Below are positions 1 through 5,985 of a stretch of DNA of 64,000 bases, piece after piece. Source of the stretch: an uncultured Flavobacteriales bacterium (lineage in GTDB: Bacteria > Bacteroidota > Bacteroidia > Flavobacteriales_D > Crocinitomicaceae); the NCBI GenBank assembly GCA_903939755.1, contig CAJAII010000014.1, forward strand, positions 1 through 64,000, written 5' to 3'. The position numbers were made by a program, and so were the translations under genes. Numbering within the stretch: the first letter of the stretch is position 1; each line of letters starts with the position of its first letter. Under the pieces are notes generated by a model, which did not search any database, was not told where the DNA came from, and saw only the letters and a list, made by a program, of their open reading frames with translations.

Positions 1-86
1 TCGGTTACTAAATCGGTCACTTTTTGAAACTTAAAGAATATATAACTTATTGAATAACAGGCGTATTAAGGTGTAAAACGGAAATG

Positions 87-99
87 CCGTCCAGACCGC
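87..99. repeat. Possible attL core, short direct repeat
   Basis: The 13 bases CCGTCCAGACCGC recur exactly at 54339-54351, just outside the integrase gene. If this is the crossover core, the island spans about 87-54351 and the other end repeats would be integrase arm sites. This is inference from repeat position; 13 bases alone is weak. Confidence 0.4.
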
Positions 100-116
100 C
101 AGAGCTAAAGTTTAGA

Positions 117-150
117 CCCTGTAAGTCACTGATTTACAGGGTTTTATTTT
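117..150 (+). terminator. Rho-independent terminator-like hairpin
   Basis: CCCTGTAA (117-124) pairs with TTACAGGG (134-141) around a nine-base loop, followed by a T-rich tract to 150. It could end a gene lying left of the window. It may also be part of an attachment region, since a similar hairpin with a T-run (54402-54437) lies just beyond the right end of the island. Confidence 0.55.
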
Positions 151-163
151 GCCTATAAAACAG

Positions 164-189
164 ACCGTTGGCAGAACCGTGGACAGATT
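164..189. repeat. Terminal direct repeat, left copy
   Basis: This 26-base segment matches 54183-54208 with two mismatches; the last 18 bases (172-189) are identical. Inside each copy the unit ACCGTGGACAG is repeated in tandem, once imperfectly on this side. The right copy lies 30 bases before the integrase start codon. Attachment or arm-type integrase sites are the likely explanation. Confidence 0.55.
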
Positions 190-243
190 TTCAAAAAATA
201 TTTTTCGCTTTGGAACCCTTGTAGATGCTCATAACTTTCTTTT

Positions 244-267
244 TTGCGGTCCGGTTCAGACCGCAAA
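244..267. repeat. Palindromic end repeat, left copy
   Basis: TTGCGGTC and GACCGCAA form an inverted repeat around a short loop. The 24-base unit recurs at 54331-54354 with two mismatches, both in the loop. The stem is conserved at both ends of the putative island, which suggests a protein-binding site or recombination structure rather than a simple terminator. Confidence 0.5.
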
Positions 268-313
268 ATTTTTTCAAAAGGAACATCCCATTTTCAGATT
301 TATTTGTAACTTC

Positions 314-1189
314 ATGCAAATGGAAAATCGGGAAGAATATTATTCGCAACACATGTATCAAATTAATGTGCTTGACCTCACGAAAACGTTGATTGATAAA
401 ATTAACGGAGAAATTAGCGATGAAGGTAAGCGTGAACACTATTGCTCCCTATTTGAAATGGCTTGTAATGCCTTTAAATCTAGCATTACTATTCCTGAGG
501 ATGCAACTCCTAACCAACGGAAAGCGAAATTCATCATTGAAACTAGTCATGTTGTATTTTTTAATTGGTTGGCCTATTTTCTTACGACTCAAAACCCAAA
601 AACTATCCCTTTAATTCTTGAAGCTTATAAGGAGCAACGACTTGGTCCCACTAAAAATTTTAGTAATTCAGTAGAGTTCTTCGTGTATGAATTAATGTCG
701 CATGTTCCATTTGACCATAGTGATCAAGATCTTGCAGTCATGAAATGGATTCTTGGTGCAAATTACGCTGCTAATCCATTAATTGATCCAGATGATTTTT
801 GTCAAGACGAAAAGAAAATTTCGAATATTATTATCATGGCGGAATGGCAAAATCAATTAAAAACAATCTTTTCACCCTATATGGATAGCAAAGAAGATCA
901 CCCGAAGTTTGTAAAAGCGATGGAAGGTCGACACCTTATCCCCGGAAACGAAGTGATGCTAAATTTAAAAGCAAATGTATTTTGTGACGTAATTAGCAAA
1001 ATCCATGCTAAGGGGAGCTTAATTACTTCAAGAAAGAAGAAAATTTCGGAATGGATTTGCACCAATTTTCAATTCGAAAAAAAGGGTAAAATTGATAAAA
1101 TAAAAGCGACCTATTGCGTTCAATTACTTTCCGGAAGAGAGGTGCCTAATGATAAAGATGCTATTTTGATTGATTTCAGCGACCGTTAA
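314..1189 (+). CDS. Hypothetical protein at left end of island
   Basis: A 291-residue soluble-looking protein with no family I can name. It lacks a signal peptide and membrane segments. The ATG at 314 (or 320) is preferred over the upstream in-frame TTG at 149, because the intervening bases contain the end repeats and a hairpin. The C-terminal third is rich in basic residues. It is followed on the same strand by an excisionase-like HTH gene and a zinc-ribbon gene, and this trio opposite the integrase suggests a mobility or regulation function of the element. That role is inferred from context only. Confidence 0.6.
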   Translation: MQMENREEYYSQHMYQINVLDLTKTLIDKINGEISDEGKREHYCSLFEMACNAFKSSITIPEDATPNQRKAKFIIETSHVVFFNWLAYFLTTQNPKTIPLILEAYKEQRLGPTKNFSNSVEFFVYELMSHVPFDHSDQDLAVMKWILGANYAANPLIDPDDFCQDEKKISNIIIMAEWQNQLKTIFSPYMDSKEDHPKFVKAMEGRHLIPGNEVMLNLKANVFCDVISKIHAKGSLITSRKKKISEWICTNFQFEKKGKIDKIKATYCVQLLSGREVPNDKDAILIDFSDR

Positions 1190-1264
1190 GGAACCGTCTA
1201 GGTATAGTGAAGATTATTTTTCTTTTCATTTTCATTTTATTATTTAGCACTCTAAAATCAATGT

Positions 1265-1576
1265 ATGAAAAATGATCTGCTTGTAACCCTCACCACTACT
1301 GAACTTAGAACCCTCATTGGGGAAGTTCTTGATGAAAAATTAAAACCTGTTGACACGCTAAAAGTGACTGAAACGAAAGAGGATGCTTTGTTCAGCCGTC
1401 TTTATGTGGCAAAATTGTTTGGTGTTTCCGTTACCACTATTGATAAATGGAGGAATTTTAACATCCTTCCCCCATCTATAAAAATTGCTTCGCGGGTTTA
1501 TTTTAATAAATCCAAGATTTTGGCTATGCTAAAATCGGAGGTCCATATGAGATCAATTAATCAGCTCAAAAAATGA
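1265..1576 (+). CDS. Helix-turn-helix protein, excisionase-like
   Basis: A 103-residue protein. Residues about 43-90 form a MerR/excisionase-type winged HTH of the HTH_17 kind: a helix around LYVAKLFGVS, a recognition helix around TTIDKWRN, and a wing ending in VYFNKSKIL. The N-terminal 40 residues look like a short coiled segment. Such proteins are common next to Bacteroidetes tyrosine-integrase elements, where they act as recombination directionality factors or repressors. Here it sits at the end opposite the integrase. Its stop overlaps the next start by four bases (ATGA), so the two are probably co-translated. Confidence 0.75.
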   Translation: MKNDLLVTLTTTELRTLIGEVLDEKLKPVDTLKVTETKEDALFSRLYVAKLFGVSVTTIDKWRNFNILPPSIKIASRVYFNKSKILAMLKSEVHMRSINQLKK

Positions 1577-2025
1577 TTAGGATGCTCACACCAAATAATA
1601 ACCGAAGGGTTTGTCCTTATTGCCTCCATACTTTTGCAGCAGCTAACGGAAATCAACTTTATTGTCCTGAGAGGTTTGGAAAGCACGGCTATTGTAAGGC
1701 CCAAATGAAAGTCCTTAATAAAATAAAAAAGCAAGGCGGCAGGACTCCCGATCAGCGCTTAGATTTTTTAAAAAAGCATCTTCACATGAGAATAAAACCC
1801 ATAAGCCTTGCGATTAATCAATTTCCGCTTAAAAAGGAATTTCGAATACTTCTTCCTGATGATGTTTATCCAACCAGCGAATTTTTTATTGAAGGTCCTT
1901 ATCTAATGAGTTACCACCAAGAAGACAATTTGTATCTTGTATCGTTGCTTGAAAACGCTACTTGGTTGAAATTAACAGCTTGGAAATATGCCAACCAATC
2001 ATCAAGAAGCGCCACAAGGTTTTAA
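1573..2025 (+). CDS. Zinc-ribbon-like hypothetical protein
   Basis: A 150-residue protein with a CPYC pair (Cys14, Cys17) and further cysteines at 31 and 41, giving a plausible four-Cys zinc ribbon, followed by a basic region. The rest is not recognised. The start overlaps the preceding HTH gene by four bases; a second ATG lies three codons in. The last 24 bases overlap, tail to tail, the minus-strand gene ending at 2002. A DNA-binding accessory role for the element is plausible but not shown. Confidence 0.6.
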   Translation: MIRMLTPNNNRRVCPYCLHTFAAANGNQLYCPERFGKHGYCKAQMKVLNKIKKQGGRTPDQRLDFLKKHLHMRIKPISLAINQFPLKKEFRILLPDDVYPTSEFFIEGPYLMSYHQEDNLYLVSLLENATWLKLTAWKYANQSSRSATRF

Positions 2026-2265
2026 CTCCTTTACTTTTAATTGCCCTTTTATTTCTAATAAATTAGTTGTTTGAGTGATAAGATTCTCTACACTCGCCCA
2101 TTCTTGATCATCCATATCACGTAATCCTAAGCATTCGTTAAAGGGTTTACAGCGATCACAAAACCCTGGTTCCATCCAAATGCCAGGTAATCCCTCAGGC
2201 TGATTCCAAAATTCTTCTTTCCCGGTTATAGGGTTAGTTCTATATAAAATGCGTGATGAATCCAT
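2002..2265 (-). CDS. Small Cys-containing hypothetical protein
   Basis: An 87-residue protein with a cluster C-x2-C-x5-C at residues 36-45, within a Pro/Gly/Trp-rich stretch, and a charged C-terminal helix. No family is recognised. It has no signal peptide. It converges with the zinc-ribbon gene and overlaps its last 24 bases. The composition looks coding and the start codon is followed by a normal N-terminus, but a spurious frame cannot be fully excluded. Confidence 0.5.
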   Translation of the reverse strand: MDSSRILYRTNPITGKEEFWNQPEGLPGIWMEPGFCDRCKPFNECLGLRDMDDQEWASVENLITQTTNLLEIKGQLKVKELKPCGAS

Positions 2266-2589
2266 ACTTATAAAAGTACGGTTTTTTTTGTGAATGTAGT
2301 TTATGGTGTTTTTTCTCTACTGTCCGATAAAAATCGGACGTTATTTTCTTTGTCCTTTTGTCTTGATACAAAAGAACCAAAAAATCAATTCTCGATTGAA
2401 GACGTTCGGCTAAAATTTCTCATCGACCGATACACGAAAAGAGTGATAAGCAGAGCTTACCAAACGACGAGCGCTTTTCGGTATCGCTTACGCCTCGAAA
2501 TTTTCTTTATCCTCTCTTTTGCCAATCGAGACGAAAAAAATGGAATTAATTTAACCATTTTTGAATGTTTTGCCGGATGATGTACTCGC
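2266..2589. other. Gene-free stretch with repeat-like sequence
   Basis: A hairpin GTCCGAT-AAAA-ATCGGAC lies at 2322-2339 and is followed by a T-rich stretch. The open frame at 2290-2580 has the composition of the extragenic repeat that is often mis-called as a gene in Bacteroidetes (a recurring SLSFCLDTKEPKN-type translation). I treat it as non-coding repeat sequence; the family assignment is from memory. Confidence 0.45.
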
Positions 2590-2687
2590 TTGATATTTCG
2601 AGTCAATTTAAAACACACACGAAAAAATAGTTTGACAACTCAAGTCAAAGATTTGGCAAGGTCAATCTTATTGGCCTAATTTGTAGG
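2590..2687 (+). promoter_or_regulatory. Two-palindrome promoter element, copy A
   Basis: Two palindromes of the form TTGAY-N7-GTCAA lie at 2590-2606 and 2632-2648, 42 bases apart. They are followed by a TTGG and, 20 bases later, TAATTTG, which resembles the Bacteroidetes promoter pattern. The same arrangement occurs at about 19.63, 44.12 and 46.36 kb. This copy precedes the hsd block. Confidence 0.6.
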
Positions 2688-2839
2688 CGAATTATCAAAG
2701 AATATTTAGGTTTATGATTTTGGGCCGGTTGAAAAAATTTTGTGGAGGATGGCGAAATTTAGATCAAATAATTGAAAAAAAACAAAGGGGTTTTTATATT
2801 ATCTTTACACTTAAATCTATTAGATTAATTACCAATATC

Positions 2840-3025
2840 ATGGCGGTACATAACGAAGATTCAAGAGTTAAAATACCTGCTATTCTGCATCGAATGACAT
2901 TAGGCTATTCTTACTTATCTTTAAAAAGTCAGAAATGGGATGAATCAACGAATATTTTCACGGATTTATCTATAATAATTTACATGGAATCCCAATATTT
3001 TACTAGCTTAGAAGACTTAAACTAA
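2840..3025 (+). pseudogene. Truncated HsdR N-terminus (remnant)
   Basis: From the ATG at 2840 the first 45 residues match the N-terminus of one type I restriction HsdR family (EDSRVKIPAILH, LGYSYLSLK, WDESTNIF). The frame then degenerates and stops after 61 residues. The full-length HsdR of this locus (11418-14426) has an unrelated N-terminus, so this is a remnant of a different type I system. It ends 15 bases before hsdM, which suggests the present operon replaced an older one. The frame is open further upstream to 2714, but that part does not look coding. Confidence 0.65.
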
Positions 3026-3040
3026 TTACTTCACTTGACC

Positions 3041-4651
3041 ATGGCAAAAGCCGATATCGATTTTGAAAAAGAACTCTGGGATGCTGCGAACGAATTGCGC
3101 GGTGCCGTTTCAGAAAACAACTATAAAAACTACATCTTACCACTTGTCTTTTTGAAGCACTTAAGCGAGCGTTATGAAATAATTCACGGTGAAATAGAAG
3201 GATTATTGAATGATCCTAAATCGGAGTATTACACAAAAGACGCTGCAGAAAAACAATATGTATTGGAAGATAGAGACGAATACCGTTCTCGAAATACCTT
3301 TAAAATTCCGAAAGTAGCCTCTTGGCAACATTTAAAAGACAATGCCGAACAAGACGATATCAAAGTAATTGTAGATGATGCGTTTGATACTATACAAGAA
3401 TTACTGACAGATTTTAATCCACAGTTGAATAACTTGCTTCCTCGTATTTTTGTAAAAAGTGAGTTGTCTCCGAAGCAAGTGAGTGGAATCATCAATTTGC
3501 TTTCTCATCCAAAATTTTCTGAAAAGGAAAACCCGGAAAGCGATATTCTTGGGCGCATTTACGAATTCTACATTGGGCGTTTTGCCATGGCAGAAGGTTC
3601 TGGTGCAGGACAATTCTTTACACCGGGAAGTATTGTGCGTTTGTTGACCGAATTATTAGAACCGTACAAAGGGCGCATCTTTGACCCCGCTTGTGGATCA
3701 GGTGGGATGTTTGTACAAAGTTTGAAATTTATCAAAGAACACAACGGCGATAAAAGCGATATTTCTATTTACGGACAAGAAATGACTGCTCAAACCTTGC
3801 GTTTGTGTTTGATGAACCTCTTATTGCGTGATCTCTCTTTTGATATAAAACTCGGAAACTCCTTATTGGATGATAAATTCCCTGAACTCAAAGCAGATTT
3901 TATCATTGCAAATCCTCCCTTCAATGTGAGCAACTGGCATCCGGAAGATTTGCCAGATGGCGACCCACGTTTGTTTGGACCAAAAGAAGAATTTACAACC
4001 GATGGTTCTGCCAATTACATGTGGATGCAAACCTTTTGGAACCATTTAAGCGATACCGGAACAGCCGGAATTGTAATGGCAAACGGCGCAATGACTTCCA
4101 ATACTAAAGGAGAAAAAAACGTGCGCCAATTCATGGTAGACAACCACATGATTGATGGAATTGTGCGTTTACCAGACAAGTTATTCCTAACAACAGGAAT
4201 ACCAGCGTGTATCTTCTTGCTCAGTAAAAACCGTGATGGCAAAGATGGCATCCACCGTGAACGCAAAAATGAAATCTTGTTCATTGACGCTTCCAAAATG
4301 GGCACCATGGCAAGCCGAAAACTCCGCGTCTTTACCGATGCAGATGTCGAAAAAATCACGTCTACCTACCATTCTTGGCGGAATACAGACTCGGACATCG
4401 AGCCCGGTCGAGATGCCGAAGTATATCAAAACACCGACGGTTTCGCATACTCTGCTACCCTAGAAGAAGTACAAAAACAAGATTACAAACTCACACCTGG
4501 AATCTACGTTGGAACAGAAGCCGCAGAAGAAGATAGCGAACCTTTCGAAGAAAAAATGGCGCGTTTGCAAACCCAACTAATGGCGCAGTTTGAAAAAGGG
4601 AATGACTTACAGGAAAGAATTAAACAAAATTTTGAAAAGATCGGAAAGTAA
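3041..4651 (+). CDS. hsdM: Type I restriction-modification DNA methyltransferase subunit M
   Basis: The 536-residue modification subunit, which with HsdS forms an adenine N6-methyltransferase and with HsdR the restriction complex. An HsdM N-terminal helical domain covers about 1-140. The SAM-binding motif DPACGSGGMF is at 215-224 and the catalytic NPPF at 291-294. A C-terminal coiled segment (about 490-530) usually contacts HsdS. The ATG at 3041 is preferred over an in-frame TTG six bases upstream. The last 35 codons are duplicated in diverged form at 5875, after the fic gene. Length is normal for the family. Confidence 0.95.
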   Translation: MAKADIDFEKELWDAANELRGAVSENNYKNYILPLVFLKHLSERYEIIHGEIEGLLNDPKSEYYTKDAAEKQYVLEDRDEYRSRNTFKIPKVASWQHLKDNAEQDDIKVIVDDAFDTIQELLTDFNPQLNNLLPRIFVKSELSPKQVSGIINLLSHPKFSEKENPESDILGRIYEFYIGRFAMAEGSGAGQFFTPGSIVRLLTELLEPYKGRIFDPACGSGGMFVQSLKFIKEHNGDKSDISIYGQEMTAQTLRLCLMNLLLRDLSFDIKLGNSLLDDKFPELKADFIIANPPFNVSNWHPEDLPDGDPRLFGPKEEFTTDGSANYMWMQTFWNHLSDTGTAGIVMANGAMTSNTKGEKNVRQFMVDNHMIDGIVRLPDKLFLTTGIPACIFLLSKNRDGKDGIHRERKNEILFIDASKMGTMASRKLRVFTDADVEKITSTYHSWRNTDSDIEPGRDAEVYQNTDGFAYSATLEEVQKQDYKLTPGIYVGTEAAEEDSEPFEEKMARLQTQLMAQFEKGNDLQERIKQNFEKIGK

Positions 4652-4661
4652 AATATAGAAT

Positions 4662-4718
4662 TTTATATTTTACTTTTAATGATTAAAATAAAATAACAAG
4701 ATTTATATTTTACTTTTA
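4662..4718 (+). promoter_or_regulatory. Direct repeats before the Fic gene
   Basis: A 17-base AT-rich sequence (TTTATATTTTACTTTTA) occurs exactly at 4662-4678 and 4702-4718, 40 bases apart, in the gap between hsdM and the Fic start at 4729. The spacing of about four helical turns and the position suggest an operator pair. The winged-helix C-terminus of the Fic protein is a possible ligand (inference). Confidence 0.45.
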
Positions 4719-4728
4719 TAAAAAAAGC

Positions 4729-5868
4729 ATGATTGTTTTAGACAAATATAGTTCAGGAAATACCGAGTTAGATCTATCGGGTTACCGCTATTTTGTGCCA
4801 ACTCGAGTGAATGATAATTGGAGTTGGGACAATCAGGAAATCAATAAACTGCTGGAGCGTGCAGCCATTAAAATTGGAGAATTAAACTCCTTTGCCAGGC
4901 TAGTGCCTAATATTGATTTATTCATACAACTTCATGTTACAAAAGAAGCCGTTGTTTCGAGTAAAATTGAAGGAACGCAAACCAACATAGATGAAGCGTT
5001 TCTTTCTGAAGCGGATATTGCTCCAGAAAGAAGGCAAGATTGGAAAGAAGTAAAGAACTATATCACTGCGCTCAACAGTGCAATAGAAGAGATGCGGGAA
5101 CTGCCAATTTCTTCAAGGTTGCTTCGTAAAACACATGAGCAATTGTTGGATTCTGTTAGAGGCGAAAATAAACAACCTGGAGAATATCGGAGAAGCCAAA
5201 ACTGGATTGGTGGAAATTCACTCCATGATGCGACTTTCATACCGCCACATCACAAATATGTGGATGATTTAATGGGTGATTTAGAAAATTTCATCCACAA
5301 CCAAGAAATCCAAGTGCCAGAGTTGATAAGAATTGGCATTGTTCACTATCAATTTGAAACCATACATCCCTTTTTGGATGGGAACGGACGCATTGGCCGC
5401 TTATTAATAACCTTGTATTTAGTTGAAAAGCAAGTGTTAGCGAAACCGCTGCTTTACCTTTCCTCTTATTTTGAAAAAAACAAAACCCTTTACTATGATA
5501 ATTTAATGGCTGTGCGCTCTAAAAATGATCTAACACAGTGGCTAAAGTACTTTCTGGTGGGCATAGCAACCACAGCAGAAGAAGCAGTGAATACACTTTC
5601 TCAAATTATAGAATTAAAGAAACAATTAGAAGAAACCATTCACACACAATTTGGCCGAAAAAGTAAACAAGCATTTTCCTTATTACAGCATTTATTCAAA
5701 AACCCGATTTTGGATACCAATGAAGTGAAGCGGGAAACACAACTCAGCTTTAAAGCAGCCAATGATTTAGTGGCAGATTTTGAAAAACAAGGAATATTGA
5801 AAGAAATAACGGGACAAACACGGAACCGACTTTTTGTTTTTGATGCTTATCTTAATTTATTCCAGTAA
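4729..5868 (+). CDS. Fic family protein (predicted AMP-transferase) with winged helix
   Basis: A 379-residue cytoplasmic protein of the Fic/DOC family, which usually transfers AMP from ATP to a hydroxyl side chain of a target protein. The catalytic motif HPFLDGNGRIGR is at 213-224. The inhibitory motif S-x3-E-G (SSKIEG, 77-82) lies N-terminal to it, as in class II self-inhibited Fic proteins. The last 80 residues look like a winged helix, so the protein may regulate its own gene. It lies between hsdM and a second copy of the hsdM tail, so it appears to have been inserted into the restriction operon. The target is unknown. Confidence 0.9.
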   Translation: MIVLDKYSSGNTELDLSGYRYFVPTRVNDNWSWDNQEINKLLERAAIKIGELNSFARLVPNIDLFIQLHVTKEAVVSSKIEGTQTNIDEAFLSEADIAPERRQDWKEVKNYITALNSAIEEMRELPISSRLLRKTHEQLLDSVRGENKQPGEYRRSQNWIGGNSLHDATFIPPHHKYVDDLMGDLENFIHNQEIQVPELIRIGIVHYQFETIHPFLDGNGRIGRLLITLYLVEKQVLAKPLLYLSSYFEKNKTLYYDNLMAVRSKNDLTQWLKYFLVGIATTAEEAVNTLSQIIELKKQLEETIHTQFGRKSKQAFSLLQHLFKNPILDTNEVKRETQLSFKAANDLVADFEKQGILKEITGQTRNRLFVFDAYLNLFQ

Positions 5869-5874
5869 GAAAAT

Positions 5875-5985
5875 ATGAAAGAAAAAATAGCACGCTTGCA
5901 AGCGAAATTGTTGGAGCAGTTTGAAAAAGGGAATGCGTTACATGAGAGGATTAAAATGAATTTTTACTCCATTCAATACAAATGA
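5875..5985 (+). pseudogene. Duplicated hsdM 3' end (36 codons)
   Basis: A short frame of 36 codons whose product closely parallels the last residues of HsdM: KIARLQAKL against KMARLQTQL, and QFEKGNALHERIK against QFEKGNDLQERIK. It then diverges and its stop overlaps the start of the KAP gene by three bases. It is best read as the original hsdM end left behind when the Fic segment was inserted. It could now act only as a leader that couples translation to the downstream gene. Confidence 0.75.

Larger units (their letters stand above)
1..313. other. Left edge of the island, no convincing gene
   Basis: This stretch holds a terminator-like hairpin, the short exact repeat at 87-99, the 26-base repeat at 164-189 and the GC-rich hairpin at 244-267. 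All three repeats have partners near 54.2-54.35 kb. A reading frame is open from a TTG at 149 into the gene at 314, but the encoded stretch runs straight through the repeats and looks non-coding. Confidence 0.5.

Noticed and set aside
149..313. N-terminal extension of the first gene from a TTG at 149
   Set aside because: The codons run through the end repeats and a hairpin, and composition changes at the ATG at 314.
2290..2580. A 96-codon frame on the + strand
   Set aside because: Its product looks like the translation of a common extragenic repeat, and it starts beside a hairpin; no coding support.
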